From the NCBI GenBank assembly GCA_006226775.1, contig SBGD01000022.1, positions 1 through 34,277 on the forward strand: a DNA stretch of 34,277 nucleotides, given 5' to 3'. Position 1 is the first letter of the stretch; every line of letters starts with the position of its first letter. The notes under the pieces were generated by a model. The model did no database searches, was not told the DNA's origin, and worked only from the letters and a program-made list of their open reading frames with translations. The position numbers and the translations under genes were made by a program. Positions 1 through 6,816 of this stretch are shown one piece after another. The DNA is from Paracoccaceae bacterium. GTDB lineage: Bacteria > Pseudomonadota > Alphaproteobacteria > Rhodobacterales > Rhodobacteraceae.

Positions 1-554
1 CCGCGACAAGCGCCCTTGCGCCCGACAGTGCCAACCCGATCCTCGCCCGCGCCGCCGGCGACCCGCCGGCGCCATCGCGGCCCCGCGCAGCCTCGGCCCG
101 CGCCAAGACCCGGCTGCTGGGCTTTCACGACGACAGCGGGCCGGGCGATGTCTTTGCCGCCGAGCCGGTCGCCGCCACCGCCCGGGCACCGCGCTTTCCC
201 ATCGGCTGGATCGTGGTGCTCGAAGGCCCCGGCCGCGGCGCGTCCTTCACGCTGACCACCGGCCTCTCGACCATCGGGCGCGACCCGGACCAGACCATCG
301 CGCTGGATTTCGGCGATACCGCCATCTCGCGCCAGAACCATGTCGCCATCGCCCATGATGACGAGGAAAACCGCACCTATGTCGGCCATGGCGGCAAGTC
401 CAATATCGTGCGCCACAACGATGCGCCGCTCCTGACCACCGAGACCCTGGCCCATGGCGACACGATCCGCATCGGCAAGACGGTGCTGCGCTTCGTGGCG
501 CTCTGTGACGAGAGCTTCGCTTGGACCGACCAGGGGGATGACGCCGATGCCTGA
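1..554 (+). CDS. FHA-domain protein, 5' end cut by the window
   Basis: The frame is open from base 3 to the stop at 552-554, with no start inside that needs to be the true one, so the N-terminus lies upstream. The visible part has about 60 residues of Ala/Pro-rich linker followed by a forkhead-associated (FHA) domain, a module that binds phosphothreonine. Conserved FHA features are visible: the IGRD turn, the S-R-x-N-H stretch (ISRQNH), an SNIVRHN loop where the family usually has NG-x-x-N, and the final GDTIRIG strand before the stop. The upstream region might encode a further domain. Its stop codon overlaps the start of the PP2C phosphatase by 8 bases, so the two are translationally coupled. 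A reader of phospho-Thr next to a Ser/Thr phosphatase suggests a phosphorylation switch; the matching kinase is not in the window and may lie just upstream. The FHA call is firm; the role is inferred. Confidence 0.85.
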   Translation, partial: ATSALAPDSANPILARAAGDPPAPSRPRAASARAKTRLLGFHDDSGPGDVFAAEPVAATARAPRFPIGWIVVLEGPGRGASFTLTTGLSTIGRDPDQTIALDFGDTAISRQNHVAIAHDDEENRTYVGHGGKSNIVRHNDAPLLTTETLAHGDTIRIGKTVLRFVALCDESFAWTDQGDDADA

Positions 555-1428
555 GCTGATCGCAGAGGCCGCGCTGGCCCAGGACATCGGCTGCCGCAGC
601 CGCCAGGAAGACGCGGTGATCGCGCATTTCTGCCAGCGCGACGACCTGGGCATCGCCGTGCTCTCGGACGGCATGGGCGGGCACGAGGACGGCGATCTGG
701 CCAGCCGCATCCTCGCCGGAGAGATGTTCGGAGAACTGCTGCTGTCCTCGGCCCGCCGCCCGCTGCTGCGCGCCAATGCGCCCGAGATCTTCGGCGCTGC
801 TCTCAACAGCGCCAACCGGCGGCTCCAGCGCCATATCGAGGCCGGGCACATCCGCAAGGACACCGGCGGCACGCTGACCTCGGTGATGATCCTCGGCGGC
901 GAATTGCGCTGGATCTCGGTCGGCGACAGCCCGCTCTACCTGTTGCGCGACCACCTCTTCTTGCGGCTCAACGAGGATCATTCGATGGCGCCGCAGATCG
1001 ACCTGATGGTGGAAAACGGCGAACTCGATGCCGCGGCCGCGCGCGATCATGCCGACCGCAACTGCCTGACCTCGGCGCTGACCGGGCGCGCGATCCCGCG
1101 GATCGACTGCCCCGAAAAGGCCATTCCGCTGGCGGCGGGCGACATGCTGATCCTTGCCAGCGACGGGGTGAACGTGCTGGAGGACGAACAGATCGGCGCC
1201 ATCGCCCTGCGCACCCGCGCGCGCGGCACCACGGCGGTGGCCGATGCGCTGCTCGATGCGGTGCGGAAGCAGGAGGCGCCGGAGCAGGACAATACCTCGC
1301 TGGTGGTGATCCGGGTCAGGAAGGCCCCCGCCGCGCAAGGCATGATCGCGCGCATGGCGCAGGCCCTTGGCGGCGGCATGGCGGATCACCGGCGCGGGCT
1401 GGCCGATGCGCGGCGGACCGGCTCATGA
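547..1428 (+). CDS. PP2C-family Ser/Thr protein phosphatase
   Basis: A 293-residue metal-dependent phosphatase with all main PP2C motifs: R-S-R-Q-E-D-A (E21, D22), S-D-G-M-G-G-H (D41, G42), D-T-G-G-T (105-109), the A-S-D-G motif (D206) and Q-D-N-T-S (D248, N249). The acidic residues supply the two-metal centre that hydrolyses phospho-Ser/Thr. There is no membrane segment or signal peptide, so it is cytoplasmic. The start at 547 follows an AGGGGG tract by a normal spacing; the in-frame ATG at 538 sits directly against that tract and is less likely. The gene overlaps the FHA gene by 8 bases and the next gene by ATGA, placing it in the same operon. The pairing recalls Stp/PppA-type phosphatases in FHA-containing regulatory modules, but no secretion genes are nearby. 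It probably removes the phosphate that the FHA protein recognises. Confidence 0.93.
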   Translation: MPELIAEAALAQDIGCRSRQEDAVIAHFCQRDDLGIAVLSDGMGGHEDGDLASRILAGEMFGELLLSSARRPLLRANAPEIFGAALNSANRRLQRHIEAGHIRKDTGGTLTSVMILGGELRWISVGDSPLYLLRDHLFLRLNEDHSMAPQIDLMVENGELDAAAARDHADRNCLTSALTGRAIPRIDCPEKAIPLAAGDMLILASDGVNVLEDEQIGAIALRTRARGTTAVADALLDAVRKQEAPEQDNTSLVVIRVRKAPAAQGMIARMAQALGGGMADHRRGLADARRTGS

Positions 1429-2540
1429 GTGCCGCCGCGATGACCCCGCGGGCGATCGCCGCGCTCGGGGCCCTGCGCGCCTCGGGCCAGGCGGCCGCGC
1501 GGGCCGAGCGCAGCATCGCCTCGCTGATCGACAAGCTGTCATCGCCGGTGCGGGTCGGGATCTTCGGCCTGCCCGGCGCGGGAAAGACACGTCTGGCCGG
1601 GTCTCTCGGCGGGGTGCCGCTGTCTGACATGCCCCAGCCAGTGCCGACGCTGGAGCTTTCGCATGGGGTTTGCGCGACCCGGGCCATGCTGGCCGATGGC
1701 AGCCTGCTGGAGCACGACGGCCTGCCGGATGCCGCGATGCTGGCGCAGGCGCCGGTCTTCCTGGGGATCAAAGCCCCCGCGCCGGAGCTTGCCGGGCGCA
1801 GCCTGTTGATGGTGGCCAGCGAGGCGCAGGCCGACGACATCGCCGCCGCGCTCGACTGGGCCGCGCCGCGGGTCGACATCTGCCTGTGGTGCACGCGGGA
1901 TTGGTCGGCCTTCGAGGCGGCCTTGTGGCAGGGCGCGCCGGACCGGCTGCGCAACCATGCGCTGCTGGTCTGGACCGGCCCCGGTGACGCGCCCTGTGCC
2001 GAGGCCGCCGAGGCCGGCTTCGACGCGGTGTTTCCTGTCGGGCCCGGGGACGGTGCTTCGGCGCTGGCACGCCTTTCCGACCACCTGGGCGGCATCATCG
2101 ACGAGGCCGCGACCCAGGACATCCTCGCCGCGCGTCTGCTGCTGCAACGCTACGGCTGCGACATCGCGGATCAAGAGCCCGAGCCGAGCGCCGAGATCAT
2201 CGCCCATCCCGCCACCGCGCGCCACGCTTCCCCCGAGGCGCGGGCCGAACTGGCGCGGCTGTTTCAACTCCTGCGCAGCGAGGCCGATGCCCTGCGGCAG
2301 GCTCCGGAGCCTGACGACGCCTTCCTCGCCAGCGCCGAGGCCCTGCTGGAAACCCTCTCGCAACGGGCCGGGGATCTCGACCACCTGGAAGAGGCCTGGC
2401 CCGAACTTCCCCTTCTGTTCACCGAAGCGCGCGACCTAGCCCTGCTGCTGCGCATGGAGAGCGGCGCGGGCCAATGCGTCGATGCCGCCCGGCTGCTGTT
2501 GCAGGTCCGGCAGGAGATGGAGGTCATGCTGGCCGCATGA
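1425..2540 (+). CDS. P-loop GTPase-like protein with degenerate motifs
   Basis: A 371-residue protein starting in an ATGA overlap with the phosphatase. Residues 48-55 form a clean Walker A (GLPGAGKT) after a hydrophobic strand. Beyond this the GTPase signature is eroded: the expected D-x-P-G appears only as EHDGLPD (96-102), and the place of the base-specificity motif reads VWTGPGD (182-188) instead of an N/T-K-x-D. The stretch around 150-188 (VDICLWCT, then EAALW, then LLVW) matches the corresponding stretch of the small GTPase encoded at 4627 (VDLVIWCT, EAALW, LLLITRID), so the two look like paralogues, this one probably losing guanine specificity. The C-terminal half, from about 240, is predicted mainly helical with many Leu/Glu and may be coiled coil. 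No transmembrane segment is visible. It could be a regulatory partner of the two intact GTPases. Family-level call only. Confidence 0.75.
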   Translation: MSAAAMTPRAIAALGALRASGQAAARAERSIASLIDKLSSPVRVGIFGLPGAGKTRLAGSLGGVPLSDMPQPVPTLELSHGVCATRAMLADGSLLEHDGLPDAAMLAQAPVFLGIKAPAPELAGRSLLMVASEAQADDIAAALDWAAPRVDICLWCTRDWSAFEAALWQGAPDRLRNHALLVWTGPGDAPCAEAAEAGFDAVFPVGPGDGASALARLSDHLGGIIDEAATQDILAARLLLQRYGCDIADQEPEPSAEIIAHPATARHASPEARAELARLFQLLRSEADALRQAPEPDDAFLASAEALLETLSQRAGDLDHLEEAWPELPLLFTEARDLALLLRMESGAGQCVDAARLLLQVRQEMEVMLAA

Positions 2541-2584
2541 GACCGGATCAACCGGACAGGACCACAACACCGAGGCAGATCAAG

Positions 2585-4597
2585 ATGACATATCCCGAGC
2601 CCGATACACCGCCCGCCGCCGCCCCCCGCGCGGCCTCCCGCCTGACATCGCCCTTTGCCGGCCTGCGCCCGCTGGCCGAGAGGCTGCAGGCGCTCGATGC
2701 CGAGGTCAGCCGCCATTGCGACACCGAGGAACGCGCCATCGCCACGCAGGCGCGCAAGCTGCGCCGCCAGATCCGCGAGTTCGAGCCGGGCGTGACCTTC
2801 ATCGGCCAGGTCAAGGCGGGCAAGACCACGCTGGTCAATGCCATGGTCGGCTGGGCCGACCTGCTGCCCGCCGACGTCAATCCCTGGACCTCGGTGGTCA
2901 CCTCGCTGCACCTGCAACCCGGCGCCGCGCAGGATGAGCGCCGCTCGAGCTTTCGGTTCTTCAGCGACGAGGAATGGGACGGGCTGATCCGCCAGGGCGG
3001 GCGCGTCGGCGAACTGGCGGCCAGGGCCGGGGCCGAGGACGAGATGGCCAAGGTCCGCCAGCAGCTTGACGAGATGCGCGCGAAGTCCAAGGCGCGGCTG
3101 GGGCGGAAGTTCCACATGCTGCTGGGCCAGACCCATGACTACGACACCTTCGACGAGGAATTGATCGAACGCTACGTCTGCCTCGGCGACGACTTCTGGG
3201 AGGAGGGCGACGGCGACTGGACCCTCGACCGGTTCTCCGAGACCCGCAAGCGCGGGCGGTTTGCCGATATCACCCGGTCCGCCGACCTGTGGTTCGGCGC
3301 CGACACCCCGCTGGGCCTGTGCATCCAGGACACGCCGGGGGTCAACGACACCTTCATGATCCGCGAGCAGATCACCATCAACGCCCTGCGCGACAGCCGG
3401 CTCTGCGTCATGGTGCTCTCGGCGGCGCAGGCGCTGTCGGCGGTCGACCTCGGGCTGATCCGGCTGATTTCCAACGTCAAATCGCGCGAGATCGTGATCT
3501 TCGTCAACCGCATCGACGAACTCACCGACCCGGTGCGCGACGTGCCCGAGATAAAGGCCAGCATCGAGCGCACGCTGAAACGCTTTCACGGGCCGACCGA
3601 TGCGCAGATCCTCTTCGGCTCCGGCCATTGGGCGGCGCATGCCGCGGCGGGTTCGCTCGACCGGCTGGGCGCGGACAGCGCCGAGGCGCTGATGGCCTGG
3701 ACCGAGGCGCATCTCGACGACGACCTGGCGCAGCGTGATCCGATGGAGATCATCTGGACCATGTCCGGCGTCCCGGCACTGGGCCGGGCGATTGCCGAGC
3801 GGATCGCCCAGGACAGCGGCGCCGCGCTGGAAGCCGCGGCCGCCACCGCGCTCGACAACCTGCGCTGCGGGATCTCGGCGCAGGAGGCGCAGCGCGATGC
3901 CGACACCTTCGAGACCAGCGGCTGCCGCATGGCGCCGGGCGAGATCTCCGAGCGGTTCGCGCAGATCGAGCGCGACGCCTATGCCGCGCTGGAACAGAAG
4001 CTGCACGGCGTGCAGGAGAGCTTTTCCGCCCGTACCGAGAATGCCCGACGGACCTTTCTGGCGCGCGCCTCGGCCTCGCTGTCGGATCACCTTGAGGCGC
4101 AGGGCGACAGCCAGGTCTGGACCTACGATCCCGCCGGGCTGCGCATGTTGCTGCGCACCGCCTACCAGGTCTTCGTGCAGGGCGCGGGCAAGGCCGGGCA
4201 GGAGGTGCTGGACCAGACGGCAGGCCAGATCGACGCGGTGTTCCGCGCCGCCTTCGACTTGTCCGACACCGCGCCGGCGATTGCCCCGCCGCCGCTGCCC
4301 GCCGCGCTGCCACCGGTGGCGCTGGGCCAGACCATCGCGCTGGATCTGCGCGGCACCTGGTGGTCGCGGTTCTGGCGGCGTCGGCGCGGCTTCAAGGCGC
4401 TGGCCGACGATTTCGCCCGGCTGATCCACGAAGAGACCGGCCCGGTGGTCGACGCCCTGCGCCACGATTGCGCCGACCCCCATGTCGAGGCGCTGCGCGG
4501 GGCGGTGGCCGATTTCGTCCACGCCCAGCGCGACATCGTTCTCGGCCTGGCCGAGAGCACCCCGCGGACCCATCGCCCCGGCCGACGCGCCGGATGA
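2585..4597 (+). CDS. Dynamin-like large GTPase
   Basis: A 670-residue protein with a GTPase domain and a long helical C-terminal part, the layout of bacterial dynamin-like proteins. G1 is GQVKAGKT (74-81), a candidate G2 is the Thr-containing PWTSVVTS (100-107), G3 is DTPG (249-252) and G4 is NRID (308-311), the last being a common variant of NKxD. A helical stretch precedes G1 (about 27-66), as in the neck of dynamins. Near the C-terminus is a tryptophan/arginine patch, WWSRFWRRRR (592-601), which could sit on a membrane surface. The start at 2585 is preferred because the alternative, ATG 2537 in an ATGA overlap with the upstream gene, would add a leader rich in AGA, AGG and ACA codons that the neighbours avoid. 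The family remodels or tethers membranes on GTP hydrolysis; the target here is unknown. Confidence 0.85.
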   Translation: MTYPEPDTPPAAAPRAASRLTSPFAGLRPLAERLQALDAEVSRHCDTEERAIATQARKLRRQIREFEPGVTFIGQVKAGKTTLVNAMVGWADLLPADVNPWTSVVTSLHLQPGAAQDERRSSFRFFSDEEWDGLIRQGGRVGELAARAGAEDEMAKVRQQLDEMRAKSKARLGRKFHMLLGQTHDYDTFDEELIERYVCLGDDFWEEGDGDWTLDRFSETRKRGRFADITRSADLWFGADTPLGLCIQDTPGVNDTFMIREQITINALRDSRLCVMVLSAAQALSAVDLGLIRLISNVKSREIVIFVNRIDELTDPVRDVPEIKASIERTLKRFHGPTDAQILFGSGHWAAHAAAGSLDRLGADSAEALMAWTEAHLDDDLAQRDPMEIIWTMSGVPALGRAIAERIAQDSGAALEAAAATALDNLRCGISAQEAQRDADTFETSGCRMAPGEISERFAQIERDAYAALEQKLHGVQESFSARTENARRTFLARASASLSDHLEAQGDSQVWTYDPAGLRMLLRTAYQVFVQGAGKAGQEVLDQTAGQIDAVFRAAFDLSDTAPAIAPPPLPAALPPVALGQTIALDLRGTWWSRFWRRRRGFKALADDFARLIHEETGPVVDALRHDCADPHVEALRGAVADFVHAQRDIVLGLAESTPRTHRPGRRAG

Positions 4598-4626
4598 CAC
4601 CCCCCCAAGAGGACGAGATCGGCAAA

Positions 4627-5478
4627 ATGACGATAGATTTCCACGACACCGCCACGCAGCGCCGGGCACGCATTGCCCTGATGGGGGAATTCAGCGCGGG
4701 CAAGAGCACGCTGGCCAACCTGCTTCTGGGGCGCGAAAGCTCTCCGGTGCAGGTCACCGCCACGCAACTGCCGCCGGTCTGGTACAAGCTGGGCCCCGAC
4801 CGCGCCCAGCGCATCACCGAGACCGGCGCGCGCGACCCCCTGCCGATGGACGACTGGAGCGCCGCCGATCCCGGCAATACCCAGCTTATCAAGGTGCGGC
4901 TGCAGGCGGATTTCCTGCATGCCTGCGACCTGATCGACATGCCCGGCACCTCGGACCCCTGCATGGTGCCGGATTTCTGGACCCATATGCTGCCGCTGGT
5001 GGACCTGGTGATCTGGTGCACCCCCGCCAGCCAGGCCTGGCGCCAGTCGGAGGCCGCGCTCTGGGACCAGGTGCCCGAGGAGCTTTGGGCCCGCAGCCTG
5101 CTGCTGATCACCCGCATCGACAAGCTGCAGGGCGCGCGCGACCGCAGCCGGGTGCTCCAGCGGGTCCGCGGCGAGGCGGGGGCGCAGTTCGGTGCCGTCC
5201 TGCCCATCGCCCTGCCCGCGGCCATTGCCGGGCGCGATGACGAGGCGGTGCTCGAATCGAGCGGTGCGGCGGATATGGTGCGGTTTCTCGAAAGCACGCT
5301 CGACGGGCTCGACCTGCCGCCGCGGCCCGATTTCAGCCCCGGGGTTGCCCTGTCGCCGGACACCGGCCCCGCGGCGGAACCCTGCGCTGCACGCCCGCCC
5401 AGCCCCGCCGGTCAGGGCAAGGTCATCCCCCGAAGGATCATCCGCCGCGCCGGAGCAGCCTCCGCCGCCGCCGGTTGA
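4627..5478 (+). CDS. Small dynamin-superfamily GTPase
   Basis: A 283-residue GTPase with intact motifs: G1 GEFSAGKS (20-27), G3 DMPG (104-107) and G4 TRID (162-165) followed by Lys. The G1 sequence G-E-F-S-A-G-K-S is typical of dynamin-family and related bacterial GTPases. The GTPase fold fills residues 10-230; the last 50 residues are Pro/Ala-rich and basic, ending in an Arg-rich stretch, and are probably disordered. It begins 29 bases after the stop of the large dynamin-like gene; an alternative ATG at 4594 overlaps that stop and would add 11 residues, and I cannot exclude it. Two adjacent dynamin-like genes are common in bacteria and the products often form hetero-oligomers, so this protein may assemble with the large one. 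Downstream, a small hairpin (5480-5495, CGCGCA/TGCGCG) lies in the 74-base gap. Confidence 0.85.
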   Translation: MTIDFHDTATQRRARIALMGEFSAGKSTLANLLLGRESSPVQVTATQLPPVWYKLGPDRAQRITETGARDPLPMDDWSAADPGNTQLIKVRLQADFLHACDLIDMPGTSDPCMVPDFWTHMLPLVDLVIWCTPASQAWRQSEAALWDQVPEELWARSLLLITRIDKLQGARDRSRVLQRVRGEAGAQFGAVLPIALPAAIAGRDDEAVLESSGAADMVRFLESTLDGLDLPPRPDFSPGVALSPDTGPAAEPCAARPPSPAGQGKVIPRRIIRRAGAASAAAG

Positions 5479-5552
5479 GCGCGCATTGATGCGCGGCGGA
5501 TAAGCCGACATTAACCGGTTCGGTGTCATGAAAGGGTCCGGAGGCCGCTGTC

Positions 5553-5903
5553 ATGACACGAGACGATCTTGCCACCCTGCGCCGCGCCCTGAGCGGCTGC
5601 GAAATGCTGCAACTGGTCGATGTTGCCGCCCGGACCGTGCTGATCGCCGAAAGCGCGGTCAAGCTGGGGCAGGAACATCACGAGGCGCTCTGCGCCCAGG
5701 CAGCCGCGATCTTCGCGCCCGACAGGCGCGATGCGCCGGGCTGTGCGATGCTGGCCGGGCCCACCGGCACGCGGGTCTTTGTCGCGTCGCAGGTCGATCC
5801 GGGCGAGGTGCTTTGCGGTCTCTTTGCCCCCGGCGCGGCGCTTTCGTCGGTCGAGGCGTCCGCCCGCGCGCTCTTTGCCCGCCCTGCCGATGCCGGGGCC
5901 TGA
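5553..5903 (+). CDS. Small roadblock/LC7-like protein
   Basis: A 116-residue protein with a good ribosome site (GGAGG at 5541-5545, 8 bases before ATG). The pattern is a helix, a strand around VDVAARTVLIAES, a helix (QEHHEALCAQAAAIF), a strand pair around TRVFVASQVDPGEVLCGLF and a final helix starting ALSSVEASARALF. That order and spacing resemble the roadblock/LC7 fold, small dimeric proteins that in bacteria often bind and regulate GTPases encoded next to them, as with MglB and MglA. The position directly after three GTPase-like genes fits that role. The fold assignment rests on my reading of the pattern, not on invariant motifs, so it is a hypothesis; a plain hypothetical protein is the fallback. 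No signal peptide or membrane segment. Confidence 0.6.
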   Translation: MTRDDLATLRRALSGCEMLQLVDVAARTVLIAESAVKLGQEHHEALCAQAAAIFAPDRRDAPGCAMLAGPTGTRVFVASQVDPGEVLCGLFAPGAALSSVEASARALFARPADAGA

Positions 5904-5904
5904 G

Positions 5905-6696
5905 ATGTCCCCGCCGCCCCCTGCCCCCGACCTTCAGGCCGCGCTGGCGCGCACCGCGGCCTTCGGCCTGTCGCCGGACCTGCGCTTTGCCGCGCAGAGC
6001 GGCGAGGAGGCGATTGTCTTCCTGCTCGATCAGGTCAAAACCTGCCAGTTGCCACGACGCTTGACGCTCTCCGACGGGCATCGCGCGCTGCTCAGGGTCG
6101 ATGCCGCCGGCGGGCGCCTGCTGGCGCTGGTGTCTATCGGCGAGGCGGGCCCTGCGCGCGCCTTTGCCGATGTGCTTGACCGGCCGCTGAATGCCCGGTC
6201 CGAGACCGACGCGGGCCAGGTGGCGGACTGCCTGCAAGCGGTTCTGCCCGCGGCTGTGACCCTGACCGTCACGACCGCCCGCCCCGAGGGCGCGGCGGAA
6301 CTCGGCGGTTCCGGCCTTGCGCCCGCGCAGGTGCTTCAGGCGCTGGGCTTCGTCCCGGCCAGTCCCGACCCTTCGGCAAGATACGCCGACCTGATCGCTG
6401 CCGCCGAGGATGTGTTGGTGGCCCTTTACGCCGGGCGGGGCGAGACCCGGCATTTTCGTGGCGAGGCCGCCCTGCCCGACCCACTGACCACCTGCCTCGA
6501 CCGGTTGCTGGCCGACCCGGCGGGGCTGATCGGCCTGGTGGCGCCGGGCGATATCCTGGTGCTGACCGGATTTGCCGACCTGCCCCATGGCATCGCGCTG
6601 CTGCATGCGCCCGACGGCCCCGCCGCGCTGGTCTTCGAGGGTGAGGCCGGGGCCGATCTGGCCGCCTTCTGGGCCGAGGTGCCGCTGGCGCCATGA
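5905..6696 (+). CDS. Conserved-looking hypothetical protein
   Basis: A 263-residue protein that I do not recognise. It begins one base after the stop of the roadblock-like gene; an in-frame ATG at 5890 would overlap that gene and is a possible alternative. The sequence alternates strands and helices, rich in Ala, Leu and Asp, with no cysteine pair, no P-loop, no signal peptide and no transmembrane helix. The N-terminal half contains a strand-turn-strand around HRALLRVDAAGGRLLALVSI, and the C-terminal half has two further hydrophobic strands ending in LVFEGEAGADLAAF. It might contain two related alpha/beta halves, though I could not align them convincingly. Tight packing with the GTPase genes suggests it belongs to the same module, perhaps as an adaptor. 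Codon use is like its neighbours, so the gene is real. Confidence 0.65.
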   Translation: MSPPPPAPDLQAALARTAAFGLSPDLRFAAQSGEEAIVFLLDQVKTCQLPRRLTLSDGHRALLRVDAAGGRLLALVSIGEAGPARAFADVLDRPLNARSETDAGQVADCLQAVLPAAVTLTVTTARPEGAAELGGSGLAPAQVLQALGFVPASPDPSARYADLIAAAEDVLVALYAGRGETRHFRGEAALPDPLTTCLDRLLADPAGLIGLVAPGDILVLTGFADLPHGIALLHAPDGPAALVFEGEAGADLAAFWAEVPLAP

Positions 6697-6816
6697 CAGG
6701 GCAACGCGACACCCCTTATAGGAGAATCACGCAATACTCACACAACGAGGCGTGGATCGAACGGGCGATCTGTGGCAGGCTTTTGCCCCTGATCTCCTGG
6801 AATTTCGAGGTTTCCC

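Noticed and set aside
1-1428. Assignment of the FHA and PP2C genes to a type VI secretion system
   Set aside because: FHA and PP2C do occur as T6SS regulators, but no Tss, Hcp, VgrG or TagF gene follows and the next genes are GTPases. Upstream sequence could reopen this.
2537-2584. ATG 2537 as start of the dynamin-like GTPase
   Set aside because: It would add 16 residues with AGA, AGG and ACA codons unlike the rest of the gene. The overlap is tempting, so some doubt remains.
2264-4669. A very long open frame on the minus strand opposite the dynamin-like GTPase
   Set aside because: It mirrors the plus-strand genes, has no recognisable domain, is extreme in Gly/Arg/Ala/Gln, and spans the ends of neighbouring genes. 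High third-position GC keeps antisense frames open.
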